Positions 7,780-17,653 of a stretch of 64,000 bases of DNA are shown here, piece after piece. The DNA comes from Verrucomicrobiia bacterium (GTDB taxonomy: Bacteria > Verrucomicrobiota > Verrucomicrobiia > Opitutales > Cerasicoccaceae): assembly GCA_030425485.1 (NCBI GenBank), contig JAUIAM010000007.1, positions 1 to 64,000 on the forward strand. Direction: 5' to 3'. How positions within the stretch are numbered: position 1 is the stretch's first letter; each line of letters starts with the position of its first letter. The translations under genes and the position numbers were made by a program. The notes beneath the pieces are model-generated. The model saw nothing but the letters and a program-made list of their open reading frames with translations, made no database searches and was not told the origin of the DNA.

Positions 7780-9123
7780 ATGCCTTCCTATATGGGTAAG
7801 CGTATCCTCATTCTGGACGACGATTCCGATTTCAACAATCTGTTGACGGACATCTACTCTCAGGCCGACTACGACGTCGTCTCGGAGCATGATCCGGAGG
7901 ACGCGGTTCTACGCTTCCGCGATGAGGATTTTGACCTCGTTGTGACCGACCAGAAGATGCCGGGGCTCAGCGGTGAGGAGTTCATCCGTGAGATCAAGGG
8001 CATGAAGCCCAAGGTCCCCGTCATCATGGTTTCGGGCTACCTCGACAACGATACCATTCGCAGCCTCATCCGCGAGGGCGTGGGCGGGGTGTTTCTCAAA
8101 CCGCTGAATGTTTTTTCCCTGCTCAAGCGCACCTCCGCCCTCATCGAGGAGGCCGAGATGAACCGAGGCGGGCAGGGGCGTGAGCCGCTCAAGGAAGACC
8201 GGGACCCGACCGACTACCGGCATAGCCTGCCTTTTGATTTCGAGTGCTATCCCTGCCGGGCAGCCAAGAGCCAGGAGTTTGCCAAGAAGCTTTTTGCCAG
8301 TCGTGCTTTTAAGCACAATCTCGTCCTCATCGGCGAGGAGGGCACCGATCTGGCCAGCATCGTGCATGATCTGGCCCAGTTCGACAACCGTAAGGAAGAT
8401 GCCTACAAGCTCATTGACCATTCGCAGCTCACCGAAGCCAAGCTCATGGAGCGGGTGGAGGCGGCGGCGAAAGATGCGGCTACGACGCTGACACTTGTCG
8501 TGCCGCGCACAGAGCTCATCGGCGAGGATGCCCAGCAGGTGCTCTTTGCTGCCGGGCGCGGACGGGGCGCGTTTGAAAACCTGCCGATTGCGCTGAGGTT
8601 CATCTTCTTGGTCCATGACGACATCGATGTGCTCTACGACGAGCGCAAGATCGACGATGACCTCTACATGTTTCTGGGCACGACCGAGGTCAAAGTGCCC
8701 GCCTTGCGCGAGGTGCGCGATGACATCCCGATCATGGCCCAGCGCGCCATCAATGCGGAAATTTCCCGTCAGGGTTCCAAGCGAAGCATTCGGCTGAATC
8801 CGGCGGCGCGGTCTTTTCTCAAGGAGCGCGACTGGCGGGGTGGGGTGCTGGAGCTCAAGCGTGTTGCCCGTGCCATTGCCCATCTGGACAAAGAGGGCGA
8901 CGTCACCCATGAGGATGTCGAGCTGGCCACACGCCATGCCGGGAGCGGTCAAGGCAATCAGGACAAGGACTTGCGCCGGATGCTGACCTTAAAGCGCAAT
9001 GACTATGCGCTGGCTGTCGCTTTGCTCTGTGAGGGTGACCCAGTGCGGACAAATCAGATTCTGGAAGCAGACGATACCCTGCTGGAGCGATTCCTGATAA
9101 CCACCACAGACGCCGTCAAATAG
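7780..9123 (+). CDS. Response regulator with degenerate NtrC-like AAA+ domain
   Basis: 447 residues. The receiver domain (about 5-125) is intact: acidic DDD at about 13-15, phospho-acceptor Asp in VVTDQKMPG, Ser in IMVSGY and Lys in FLKP. The following domain aligns by eye with sigma-54 activators (LREVRDDIPIMAQ; FLKERDWRGGVLELKRVARAI). However, the Walker A lysine is lost (GEEGTDLAS), the Walker B acidic residues are lost (LTLVVPRTE), and no GAFTGA loop exists. It therefore should neither hydrolyse ATP nor touch sigma-54. No clear DNA-binding helix-turn-helix is seen at the C terminus. A start at the internal ATG 7792 is possible. It is followed by an unknown gene and a second protein of the same design. 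Confidence 0.8.
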   Translation: MPSYMGKRILILDDDSDFNNLLTDIYSQADYDVVSEHDPEDAVLRFRDEDFDLVVTDQKMPGLSGEEFIREIKGMKPKVPVIMVSGYLDNDTIRSLIREGVGGVFLKPLNVFSLLKRTSALIEEAEMNRGGQGREPLKEDRDPTDYRHSLPFDFECYPCRAAKSQEFAKKLFASRAFKHNLVLIGEEGTDLASIVHDLAQFDNRKEDAYKLIDHSQLTEAKLMERVEAAAKDAATTLTLVVPRTELIGEDAQQVLFAAGRGRGAFENLPIALRFIFLVHDDIDVLYDERKIDDDLYMFLGTTEVKVPALREVRDDIPIMAQRAINAEISRQGSKRSIRLNPAARSFLKERDWRGGVLELKRVARAIAHLDKEGDVTHEDVELATRHAGSGQGNQDKDLRRMLTLKRNDYALAVALLCEGDPVRTNQILEADDTLLERFLITTTDAVK

Positions 9124-9198
9124 GCTCTGTATGATATGTTTTTCAGCCCATGATCGTGACCTCCTAACTCCCAGATTTGCCAATACTCCCCGGATTCC

Positions 9199-9870
9199 AT
9201 GAGCGAAGATAGCGACAAATTGCTTTTACAGACCGTGCGAAAGATTTCCTTCGATGAGGATTTTTTGTGTGAGGATGCCGAGGGTGAAGACCTGACCGAG
9301 CTGTCGCTGCTCCTCACCACCTTGAGCCGCTCGGCTGCGCAGTGTGCCGAGGTGTTGGGCGTCGGGTCGTTGCAGGCACTGGCATCCTGGGAGCCGGGGC
9401 GCTCGCTGCATTTGCAGCGCCGGGCCGAAGGCTTCGAGTACGCCCGCAACCAGGGCGTGAGTGGTTGGGAGGACCTGGAAGAGCTGCCTGTGGTTGAGGC
9501 ATTCTCGCAGGCTGTCATCCTTGAGCAAACACGGCCGGAGATACGTGCCTGTCTCCGCGATTTGGCAGGAGTGGACTGGGCGGGCATCCGCGAGTTTGAA
9601 ACCAGTAACTGGGACATCTGCTCGCCGGATTCCCATGTCGGCAGTGAGTCTACGCAGACTGCGACGAAGCTCGTTCTACAGCTCGATGCGCTGCTCAAGG
9701 GCAGTGGAAGCCCCCGCAGCCGTATACGCCTGGACTTTGAGCAGGGCAGCCTCTGGTCATGGTCCAACCGGCAGGATGATTATCTTATGGTGCTCTCGAC
9801 CCGGGATATCGATGTATCCCAGCGCGCGTCCTTGATGCGTGCCGGAGAAGCCTTTATGTCTGTGTTTTGA
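9199..9870 (+). CDS. Protein of unknown function in pilus-type locus
   Basis: 223 residues, acidic, soluble, no signal peptide or membrane span. The C-terminal third has alternating hydrophobic strands (SRIRLDFEQGSLWSW, then DDYLMVLSTRDID) that could form a small sheet. I do not recognise a family. It lies between two pseudo-NtrC response regulators, with 75 bases before and 55 after, in one orientation with pilB. A role in the same signalling or assembly module is inferred from position only. Confidence 0.65.
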   Translation: MSEDSDKLLLQTVRKISFDEDFLCEDAEGEDLTELSLLLTTLSRSAAQCAEVLGVGSLQALASWEPGRSLHLQRRAEGFEYARNQGVSGWEDLEELPVVEAFSQAVILEQTRPEIRACLRDLAGVDWAGIREFETSNWDICSPDSHVGSESTQTATKLVLQLDALLKGSGSPRSRIRLDFEQGSLWSWSNRQDDYLMVLSTRDIDVSQRASLMRAGEAFMSVF

Positions 9871-9925
9871 GGTTTGAAAACCCGCTCCGCATTAACATAG
9901 TAAACGTTATAGTCCCCAGGGTTTT

Positions 9926-11284
9926 ATGCCTCAAAAGATACTCGTACTCGACGACGAAGAAAACTACGCCAAGATGCTGCACTCCCTTCTGGAGCAGCAC
10001 TACTTCCTCGTCGATTCAGCCACCAAGCCAGAGGCCGCCTTGCGGGGATTGGAAGAACAGGGCTACGAGTTGGTTATATCCGACTACAAAATGCCGGTCA
10101 TGGATGGTTCGGACTTTCTGGAGAAGGCCCGCATCATCAATCCCAGCCTGCCCGTAATCCTGGTCTCCGGTCTGATGAATACGCCGGAATTGGTCAAGGT
10201 GGCCAATATGGGCGTTACGCTTGTGCTGGAAAAGCCCATTGATATTGAGAATTTCCTCGGCCACGTTAAGCGCTTCGTTCAGCCCTTGGATGAGGAAGAA
10301 TTTTACCGTCAGAAGCACTTGCAGGAAAGTGCCTCGGCCAATGCCGTAGGCGAAGACGGGGAGCCCTTTGTGCGCCGCTATCCCGAGGGCAGCGCTTTTG
10401 TCTCGGACCGCTCCCAGTCGATGCAGATGTTCCTCGACGAGCTCTGGCGCGCTGCCAGTGAGCAGGCCCACGTTTTTCTCAAGCTTCCCCCCGGGGCAGA
10501 ATTTGAGCGTCTATTGCGGGAGATTTCGCGCTGGCAGGGGCAACCCACCAACCAGCTTTATACGATCGATATTTCGAGTCCGGTCCCGCAGGGGATGGTT
10601 GAGCGTTTAAATGCGGTTGCTGGCAGCGGTGAGCTCAGCAACGTCGTTGGCGTGTATGGCTATGGGCAAAGCCCGCTCAAGTTGCAAGAGGCTTGGGTTG
10701 ATATCCTGCGGGAAGCGCCAGAGGACTTGTTGCTGGTCCATGGTATCGATGCGCGTGTCTTTGGTCGCGAACCCTTGCCGATCAATCCCGAGTTGAGCGA
10801 GTTACTGGTGCAAAGCCTGTGCGAAATGCCCCCGTTGTCCGACCGCCTCAGTGATATTGCCGCCTACGCGCTCAGCCTGTGCCAGCACTGCGCCGCAACC
10901 CGTGGCAACGCGGAGCGGATGACGCTGGCACCCGAGCTCGCACCGCTGTTGTTGCAGTACGATTGGCCCGGGAATTTTCAGCAACTGGCAGACGTGCTCC
11001 ACCGCGCAGTCAACCTGACTGATGGTGATATCCTCGGCGCGGAGGCCGTCCGCGAGGTGCTCAAGCGCACGGGTGAGGTCGTGGCAGCCACCGCGCTCCC
11101 GACATTGAGCGACTACCTCCAGGCTGAACAACGTCAGTATCTGGAGCAGGTGCTCAAGGCCAGCGGGCAGGATATCTCCAGTGTTCTAGACCGAATGGAG
11201 GTGGACTTATCCCTGCACGGCTCAGTAGATTCTCCTCGGGAATTAGGGTTACTCTATCCGGAACTTTTGACTGCAAAGGGATAA
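9926..11284 (+). CDS. Second response regulator with degenerate NtrC-like domain
   Basis: 452 residues. The receiver domain (5-120) keeps the acidic pocket DDEE, the phospho-acceptor in VISDYKMPVMDG, Ser in LVSGL and Lys in LEKP. The central domain shows the sigma-54 activator outline (SDRSQSMQMFLDEL at its start; LSDRLSDIAAYALSL; YDWPGNFQQLADVLHRAVNL at its end) but Walker A is replaced by LKLPPGAEF, with no Walker B and no GAFTGA. The C terminus lacks an obvious Fis-type helix-turn-helix. Ten bases separate it from pilB, so it is almost certainly co-transcribed with it. Phosphorylation-dependent control of PilB by contact rather than of transcription is a reasonable but untested idea. Confidence 0.8.
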   Translation: MPQKILVLDDEENYAKMLHSLLEQHYFLVDSATKPEAALRGLEEQGYELVISDYKMPVMDGSDFLEKARIINPSLPVILVSGLMNTPELVKVANMGVTLVLEKPIDIENFLGHVKRFVQPLDEEEFYRQKHLQESASANAVGEDGEPFVRRYPEGSAFVSDRSQSMQMFLDELWRAASEQAHVFLKLPPGAEFERLLREISRWQGQPTNQLYTIDISSPVPQGMVERLNAVAGSGELSNVVGVYGYGQSPLKLQEAWVDILREAPEDLLLVHGIDARVFGREPLPINPELSELLVQSLCEMPPLSDRLSDIAAYALSLCQHCAATRGNAERMTLAPELAPLLLQYDWPGNFQQLADVLHRAVNLTDGDILGAEAVREVLKRTGEVVAATALPTLSDYLQAEQRQYLEQVLKASGQDISSVLDRMEVDLSLHGSVDSPRELGLLYPELLTAKG

Positions 11285-11294
11285 CTAGATACTT

Positions 11295-13148
11295 ATGGCA
11301 CTGGCTCGTATTCAGGCGTCTATCGTCAATCACCTCAGGGACCTGAAGCGGTTAAGCGACCAGCAGGCCGATAACCTCATTTCCACCGATCAGGAACTGT
11401 CCGGCGACGAGGTCGAAAAGCTCCTTATCAAGGACTACGAGATCACGGACTTTCAGCTACTGGTGGCCAAGAGCCGGGCTTTTGGCATGGCTCCCTTTAA
11501 TGCTCACCACTACCAGAAGGACGAGCGCACCTTTGAGCGGCTGGACGAGGAGTTTTGCCGCGCGCACAAGATTTTACCCGTGGGGCTGGTGGGCAACTTC
11601 ATCATCATCGCCATTTCGAATCCCTTTGACCTCTCCATCACCAACCGCGTGCAGGAGCAGACCCGCAGAAAGGTCATGCCGCTGCTCGCCCTGGAGCGGG
11701 ACATTGTCCACAGCCTGAAGAACGAGGACACCAATGAGATCCCGGTGGCCGAAGGTTTTGGTGATGTAGTCGAGGCTCTCGACATGGAGTTTGCCATCGA
11801 CGACGTTGAGCTCGACGACGGAGACGAGGCCGAGGACTCCGCCCCCATCATCCAGCTCGCCAACCGCATCATCGAGGACGCCTACTACTCCGGCGGCAGT
11901 GACATCCATATCGAGCCCTTTGAAAAGGACTGTCGCGTGCGGGTGCGCGTGGACGGTGTCTTGACCGAAAAACTTTCCCTGCCTTCAAAGGTAGCTGGTG
12001 CACTGTTGGCCCGCATAAAGGTGATGTCCAACCTCGACATCGCCGAGAAGCGCTTACCGCAGGACGGCCGTATCGTCTTCCAGCAGTACACACGCAAGCC
12101 GATCAACATCGACTTGCGTGTTGCCACCGCGCCGCTCAACCACGGCGAGGGTGTGGTCATGCGTATCCTGGACAAGTCCAAGTCCACGTTGCCGCTGCCT
12201 GCCTTGGGCTTTGAACCGGAGAACCTCGAAATCTACCGCGAGCTCATCCAGCGCCCCTACGGCATGATCCTGCACTGCGGGCCTACCGGTTCGGGTAAGT
12301 CGATGACGCTGTACTCTGCGCTCAACGAGATCAACTCGTCCGAAATTTGCATCCGCACGGCAGAGGACCCGATCGAGTACACGCTGCCGGGTCTTTGCCA
12401 AATGCAGATGCAGCGCAAGATCGGGCTCACCTTTGCCAATGCGCTACGTGCCTTTCTGCGACAGGACCCGGATGTTATCCTGGTGGGAGAAATCCGAGAC
12501 AAGGAAACCGCGGGCATCGCGGTGGAAGCGGCGCTCACCGGCCACATGCTTTTCAGCACGCTCCACACCAATGACGCGCCCGGCACCATCGCACGTTTGA
12601 CCGACATGGAGATCGAGCCGTTCATGATTTCGGCCTCGCTCGTGTGCATCTGTGCCCAGCGCCTCATGCGCCGGGTGTGCAAAACCTGTCGCCAGGCCTA
12701 CGAGCCCGATGGCCGCGAGCTAGAAATCCTCCGCAAGGCAATTGGCTGGGAGGAGGGGAGAACGATTTACCGCGCCAATCGCACGGGCTGTCCAAGCTGC
12801 AATGGCAAGGGCTACAAGGGACGAGTCGGCATCCACGAGCTGCTGCAAACCTCTGAGCTGCTCATCGATGGCATCAACCGCGAAGTCGAAACGGCCGAGC
12901 TCAAGCGCATCGCTATGTATGGTGGCATGAGCACCCTGCACATGGATAGCATGAAAAAGGTGCGCTCACATCTTTCTACGATGGAGGAGGCCATTACGAC
13001 GGTGCCGCCGGACATGGAAGACCTGGAGGCGCTGGCTGAAGAGTTTGCACTGAAAGACCAGATAAAGGCCAAGGCAGCCTCGGATCGTAAGAAAGCCCTG
13101 CATGTCGACAAGGGGGAGGCCGAAGTCGCGGCTCCGGAAAAAGAGTGA
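11295..13148 (+). CDS. pilB: Type IV pilus assembly ATPase PilB (GspE family)
   Basis: 617-residue hexameric motor that powers pilin polymerisation or pseudopilus extension at the inner membrane. The N-terminal MshEN-like part covers about 1-150; an acidic linker (about 165-185) follows. The ATPase core has Walker A GPTGSGKS at 329-336, the Asp box RTAEDPIEY near 354, Walker [13 protein letters not shown] at 391-402 and the His box [11 protein letters not shown] near 417. The zinc tetracysteine pairs CKTC and CPSC lie near 461 and 499. All catalytic motifs are intact. No pilC, pilT, secretin or pilin genes are adjacent, which is unusual; the prepilin peptidase is far away at 56511. GspE of type II secretion is the alternative assignment. 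Confidence 0.92.
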   Translation: MALARIQASIVNHLRDLKRLSDQQADNLISTDQELSGDEVEKLLIKDYEITDFQLLVAKSRAFGMAPFNAHHYQKDERTFERLDEEFCRAHKILPVGLVGNFIIIAISNPFDLSITNRVQEQTRRKVMPLLALERDIVHSLKNEDTNEIPVAEGFGDVVEALDMEFAIDDVELDDGDEAEDSAPIIQLANRIIEDAYYSGGSDIHIEPFEKDCRVRVRVDGVLTEKLSLPSKVAGALLARIKVMSNLDIAEKRLPQDGRIVFQQYTRKPINIDLRVATAPLNHGEGVVMRILDKSKSTLPLPALGFEPENLEIYRELIQRPYGMILHCGPTGSGKSMTLYSALNEINSSEICIRTAEDPIEYTLPGLCQMQMQRKIGLTFANALRAFLRQDPDVILVGEIRDKETAGIAVEAALTGHMLFSTLHTNDAPGTIARLTDMEIEPFMISASLVCICAQRLMRRVCKTCRQAYEPDGRELEILRKAIGWEEGRTIYRANRTGCPSCNGKGYKGRVGIHELLQTSELLIDGINREVETAELKRIAMYGGMSTLHMDSMKKVRSHLSTMEEAITTVPPDMEDLEALAEEFALKDQIKAKAASDRKKALHVDKGEAEVAAPEKE

Positions 13149-13168
13149 AATGCTCTAAAAGCGCGGAT

Positions 13169-13858
13169 TTAACCGGCTTTTTCTTTCTCGGCTAATTCTT
13201 TTTCCCGCGCGTCGAGGGAGTCTGACTTGGTTTCGAGCTCCTCACGCATTTGCTCCAGCTCCTGCTGCATGACTTCCTGCGTCTGTGCCTTTTCGAAGAG
13301 CGAGCTTTCGCTCATTTCGAGAAATTGTTCGCGCTCGTCCAGCATGGCCTTGGCCTCGGCCAGAGGTTCTTTGGCCAGTGTGCGGAGTTCTGCCATTTCA
13401 GCTTTGAGGGCTTCGAGCTCGGTTTTCAGAGCATCGATCTGCGCCTGCATGGCCGCAGTGTCCGCACTGGTGGCGGCGAGGGCGGCGGGTTCTGCTGCGG
13501 CCGCTACGGGCTCCGGGGCGGGTTCTTCGGCTGCGACTTCGGGCGCTTCCTCAGGCTGCTCCTCCTCCGGCTTTTTGGCCGGAGAGGCCGGAACCTTGAA
13601 GTTGCTGGCGATCGCCTTCTCAGAGATAACACGGAACTTCTGTGCAGCCTGTTTTTCAAAAATAATCCACTCGGCGTCTTCCTCGTCCGCGCTGCTGGTG
13701 TGGAGGACGGAGACTTCCTGCTTGTCGTGCTGATCCTTTATCTTCCCGATATCCGGGAGTGACATCACGTTATCCTGCACTTCACCGTCGATCGCCACCC
13801 ACCAGGTGTCTTCTTGGTTGTGCTTAAGTATCCAGCGTTGTAGTTCGTTCAGAGTCAT
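13169..13858 (-). CDS. Acidic coiled-coil protein of unknown function
   Basis: 229 residues, convergent with pilB (20 bases between the stops). Residues 1-80 look like a small globular domain (MTLNELQRWILKHNQEDTWW start). About 85-130 is a Pro/Ala/Glu-rich linker (repeated PEEE/EEAPE/EEPAPEP), and about 135-227 is a strongly predicted coiled coil rich in Glu, Leu and Ala. No signal peptide. The N-terminal part could be a protein-interaction domain of the GYF kind, but this is a guess. Function unknown. Confidence 0.7.
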   Translation of the reverse strand: MTLNELQRWILKHNQEDTWWVAIDGEVQDNVMSLPDIGKIKDQHDKQEVSVLHTSSADEEDAEWIIFEKQAAQKFRVISEKAIASNFKVPASPAKKPEEEQPEEAPEVAAEEPAPEPVAAAAEPAALAATSADTAAMQAQIDALKTELEALKAEMAELRTLAKEPLAEAKAMLDEREQFLEMSESSLFEKAQTQEVMQQELEQMREELETKSDSLDAREKELAEKEKAG

Positions 13859-13943
13859 AAGCGGGGGGTAGGGCTAGACCAGTTCTCTACGTCGGTTTTG
13901 GAAAGCTAAGGCTTTGATGGCGTGAAATCTAGCGTTTTTTACA

Positions 13944-15023
13944 TTATTCTTCATAAAAACCGCCGCCGAGTAGGGTATCACCCGCATAAATCGCCGCAAC
14001 TTGCCCGGGAGCGAGCGCGCGCTGCGCTTCATGGAAGCGGATTTTAGCCGTATTTTCGCCCTCGGGGATGAAGTCTGCCCGCTGCAGCGGGTCGCGGTAA
14101 CGCGGCATAATTTCGATTTCCTGCGGCGAAGTGATCGCCGTGTGGGCCCAACTGAGCTCGCGCAGGGTGAACTCCCGTTCGTAGAGTCCGGGGGCGTTCG
14201 GCTCGTCAAAGGCGACCACGAGCTGGTTTTGGGTAAAGTCTTTGCCGGTGACGACGTAGTTCTTGAAGTCGGTGTTGCTCGGGATGCCCAGCCCGCGCCG
14301 CTGGCCGAGCGTGAAGTGGTGCAGCCCGGCGTGTTCCCCCAGCACGGTGCCGTCTGTGCGGACGATCTCTCCCGGGCGGTCGGGGATGTAGCTCTTGAGA
14401 AAGGCATTGATGTCAACCTTGCCCAGAAAGCAAATGCCCTGGCTGTCCTTGCGCTTGGCGTTGGGCAGGTTGTGCTCAAGCGCCAGCTCGCGCACGCGGG
14501 GCTTGGCCAGCTCGCCTATAGGAAAGCGTGCCCGCCGCAGTTGCTCCTGCTTGACGAGGGCGAGAAAGTAGGACTGGTCCTTGTTGCGGTCAATGCCGCG
14601 CAAGAGCTCGCGTGAGCCGTCGGCATTTTCCCGCAGTCGGCAGTAGTGCCCGGTCGCGATCTCGTCAAAGCCCTCGTCCTCGGCAAACTGCCTGAAAACG
14701 CCGAACTTCATCTCGCGGTTGCACATGATGTCCGGATTGGGGGTAATGCCGCTGCGGTAGCCCGCTACGAGATAATCCACCACGTACTGGCGGTAAGCAT
14801 CGATCAGATTGACCACTTCAAAGGGGATTTCGAGGTGCGCACACACGGCCTTGGCCTGCTTGATGTCTTCCTCCCAAGGGCAGTCTGCCAGAATCGCGCT
14901 GCCTTCCTCGTTCATCCAGGTGCGCATGTAGGCCGCATAGACGTCGTGCCCCTGCTGTTTGAGCAGGAGCGCGGCCACTGCGCTGTCAACGCCACCGGAG
15001 AGTGCCACCAGGATTTTTGCCAT
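13944..15023 (-). CDS. mnmA: tRNA-specific 2-thiouridylase
   Basis: Installs the 2-thio group on uridine 34 of tRNA Lys, Glu and Gln, using ATP and a persulfide sulfur. The 359-residue protein shows the PP-loop SGGVDS at 9-14, the first catalytic Cys101 in NPDIMCN and the second Cys198 in QGICFLG. Also typical are GHY (125-127) and NKDQSYFL (147-154), which contact tRNA. It ends about 85 bases from the coiled-coil gene and faces away from the GH13 gene. Confidence 0.96.
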   Translation of the reverse strand: MAKILVALSGGVDSAVAALLLKQQGHDVYAAYMRTWMNEEGSAILADCPWEEDIKQAKAVCAHLEIPFEVVNLIDAYRQYVVDYLVAGYRSGITPNPDIMCNREMKFGVFRQFAEDEGFDEIATGHYCRLRENADGSRELLRGIDRNKDQSYFLALVKQEQLRRARFPIGELAKPRVRELALEHNLPNAKRKDSQGICFLGKVDINAFLKSYIPDRPGEIVRTDGTVLGEHAGLHHFTLGQRRGLGIPSNTDFKNYVVTGKDFTQNQLVVAFDEPNAPGLYEREFTLRELSWAHTAITSPQEIEIMPRYRDPLQRADFIPEGENTAKIRFHEAQRALAPGQVAAIYAGDTLLGGGFYEE

Positions 15024-15113
15024 CGGATAAGAAAGGCACAGCTTTGCGGAAAAAACAACCCGGCAGATTGTGCGTGCGTTCGGCCCGGCACGTGCTTATC
15101 AAAGGGGCAAGCT

Positions 15114-17546
15114 ATGCCGACATCTAAATTTTTTGAAGCCTCCTGGGTCGACCACCAGCATGGCATCGTTTTTTTGAGTGAGGACTGGGCGCGAGCGGAC
15201 AAGCTTCCCCCGCTGTTTCTTAACCCCGGCGAGCAGCCCCTGAAAAGCCTCAAGCGGGCCGAACCGCAGGAGTATGCCAAACTCGCCGGTTACTATGTCG
15301 AGCACGGGCAGGTCGTTTTCTTCCTTTGGCCCGAGCACTTTCCAAATCTCGATTGGCAGGAGAATGACTTCTACGTCGCCGGAGAGTTCAACGGTTGGGA
15401 GAAAGCCATTGGCAAAAGGCGCTGGCTGATGCGAGCCGACAAGCACAAGGGCAAGCTCTGCTTTACGCTCTCGGTGCGCATGGACAAGGTCTGCCAAAAT
15501 CAGGCCGTGCGCTTCAAGTTTGTCAGCGGGGAAGGGGAGTGGCAGATGACGCCCGTCGATGCGCCCAACCGCGAAGTCGAGGGTGACGGCACGCATCCCT
15601 TTATCCTCGAACCCAAGCGTACCGGTCGCCACGTCTTCGTTTTTCAGCCCAGCATGGACCACCCCATCCTTGGCCATGAGAAACTGCTTTGGAAGGGACC
15701 GCGTGCTACCCAGGAGTGTGACATCGCCTTTGGCCACCTGCTGATGGAGCTCGGCACGGAGGCCCCGATGGGGACCTTTATCCAGGAGGGGCGTACCATC
15801 TTTCGCCTCTTTGCGCCCCGCGCGACGAAGGTTGCCGTCTGCATTTACTCTGAGCCCGAGGGCACGGACGCCGAGACGCACGAGTTGGTCCGCGTCAGTG
15901 ACAACGTCTGGGAGCGTGTGCACCCGCAGGGCCTGCATGGCTGGTTTTACCACTACAGCGTCGATGGCGAGGACATGGGCAACTACAGTCACTTCGACCC
16001 GAACTTTAAAATCCTCGACCCCTATGCGCTGGCCGCAGTCAGCCACCTAGGGCCGGGTATTATTTACGATGAGGCCAAACTCCCGCGCCCCAAGCGGCAG
16101 TTTGAGCCGCCTGCCTGGCATAATCTCATCATTGCCGAAACGCATGTGCGCGACCTTATCGCCTATGCCGAGATCGAGCTGGATGAGGGGGAGCGCGAGG
16201 GCTTCAAGGGCGTAGCCAAGTGGTTGCGTTCGGATAATTGCTACCTGAAGGATCTGGGCGTCAACGCCGTCGAGCTGCAACCCATTCAGGAAAACGACGC
16301 CCACAGCCACGACGAGTACCACTGGGGCTACATGACCTGCAACTACTTTGCCCCGGCCAGCACCTACGCCACCAAGCCGGAAAAGGCCTCCCAGATTGAG
16401 GAGTTTAAGGACATGGTCGACGCCTTTCACGAGCAGGACATGGCCGTGATCCTCGATGTGGTCTACAACCACGTGGGCGAGCCTGCGCACCTGCTCTTTA
16501 TCGACAAACTCTACTACTTTGAGACGACCCACAAGGGCGACCTCATGAACTGGAGCGGTTGCGGCAATGACTTTAGCGCGCACACCCCCATGGGGCGACG
16601 GCTCGTCATCGACAGTCTTGTGCACCTGATCGAAACCTACGACGTGGACGGCTTCCGCTTCGATCTGGCGGAGTTGATCGGCGTGGACGTGCTGCGCGAA
16701 ATCGAAAAGGCTCTCAAAAAGGTAAAGCCCTCCATCGTCCTCATCACCGAGCCGTGGAGCTTTCGGGGACACATTGCCCAGGCCCTGCGGCACACCGGCT
16801 TCAGCCAGTGGAACGACGGCTACCGCGAGTTTGCCGGCAAGTATGTGCGCGGTCAGGCCAACCGCGACCAGTTCCGCTACTTCCTTTCCGGTTCGCCGCA
16901 CTATTTCGCCATGTGGCCCGCGCAGACGGTCAACTACGTGGCTTCGCACGACGACCGCTGCTGGATCGACAAGATCACCGAAAACGCCGACTACAACGGC
17001 TCATGGCCTACGGGTAACGATCGCACCCGCACCCACCTGATGTGTTCCCTGCTCATGGCTTCGCTCGGTGTGCCCATGTTGGCTCAGGGGGTGGACTTCA
17101 TGCACTCCAAGCAGGGCGTCAACAACACCTACCAACGCGGTGACCTCAACGCGCTTTACTACGGACGCCTCCGCCAGTATCCCGCGACGCATGATTACTT
17201 CCGCGCGTGGATCAAGTTTCGCCTCTCGGACCGCGGCAAGCTCTTCCGCCTGGATTCACGCCAGAGCGACGACTACCTGCACTTTTACGAGGAGGGCGAC
17301 ACCTCCGCCATCGGCGTGCTTTACAACGCCGACGCCTCACGCGGGCACCAGCAAATCCTCTACGCCATCAACCCGCACGGCAGGGAGTACTGGCTCCCCG
17401 TACCCGAGTTGCTGCCCTCGGCCTTTACCCAACTGGCCGACCACGAGCGCCTCGACCCCAAGGGCCTCAAGAGCGGCACCTTCAAGTGGCAAGACGGCTA
17501 CATCGTGCTGCCCCCCATGAGCTGCGGCCTCTGGGCCAGAGGGTAG
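15114..17546 (+). CDS. GH13 alpha-glucan-active enzyme (pullulanase/debranching-like)
   Basis: 810 residues, cytoplasmic (no signal peptide). An N-terminal beta-sandwich domain of CBM48/E-set type (FYVAGEFNGW near residue 86) precedes a second such domain. The (beta/alpha)8 barrel follows, with the four family regions: DVVYNHVGE near 448, GFRFDLAELIG near 513 (nucleophile Asp), ITEPW near 544 (acid/base Glu) and VNYVASHDD near 606. The YHWGY motif before region I points to the pullulanase/isoamylase side of GH13, so glycogen debranching is the likely role; branching enzyme is the alternative. The frame is open upstream to 14646, but that part is antisense to mnmA. The ATG at 15114, preceded by an AAAGGGG-type site, is clearly the start. 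Confidence 0.85.
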   Translation: MPTSKFFEASWVDHQHGIVFLSEDWARADKLPPLFLNPGEQPLKSLKRAEPQEYAKLAGYYVEHGQVVFFLWPEHFPNLDWQENDFYVAGEFNGWEKAIGKRRWLMRADKHKGKLCFTLSVRMDKVCQNQAVRFKFVSGEGEWQMTPVDAPNREVEGDGTHPFILEPKRTGRHVFVFQPSMDHPILGHEKLLWKGPRATQECDIAFGHLLMELGTEAPMGTFIQEGRTIFRLFAPRATKVAVCIYSEPEGTDAETHELVRVSDNVWERVHPQGLHGWFYHYSVDGEDMGNYSHFDPNFKILDPYALAAVSHLGPGIIYDEAKLPRPKRQFEPPAWHNLIIAETHVRDLIAYAEIELDEGEREGFKGVAKWLRSDNCYLKDLGVNAVELQPIQENDAHSHDEYHWGYMTCNYFAPASTYATKPEKASQIEEFKDMVDAFHEQDMAVILDVVYNHVGEPAHLLFIDKLYYFETTHKGDLMNWSGCGNDFSAHTPMGRRLVIDSLVHLIETYDVDGFRFDLAELIGVDVLREIEKALKKVKPSIVLITEPWSFRGHIAQALRHTGFSQWNDGYREFAGKYVRGQANRDQFRYFLSGSPHYFAMWPAQTVNYVASHDDRCWIDKITENADYNGSWPTGNDRTRTHLMCSLLMASLGVPMLAQGVDFMHSKQGVNNTYQRGDLNALYYGRLRQYPATHDYFRAWIKFRLSDRGKLFRLDSRQSDDYLHFYEEGDTSAIGVLYNADASRGHQQILYAINPHGREYWLPVPELLPSAFTQLADHERLDPKGLKSGTFKWQDGYIVLPPMSCGLWARG

Positions 17547-17653
17547 GGTAAATTTACGCGAGCAGCGCCCCCTGCTTCGCGCTTGCCAAGTGGGCCTTCG
17601 GCTTATGGCATAGGAGTGGTCGATAAGGTTTAGACCCTGCACGTTTTGCTCCT

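Noticed and set aside
7780-11284. The two response regulators as sigma-54 activators
   Set aside because: The Walker A lysine, Walker B acid and GAFTGA loop are all absent in both, so ATP-driven sigma-54 activation is not credible.
14646-15113. 156-codon upstream extension of the GH13 gene
   Set aside because: It is antisense to the first third of mnmA, lacks a ribosome binding site and resembles nothing. The ATG at 15114 gives a normal family N terminus.
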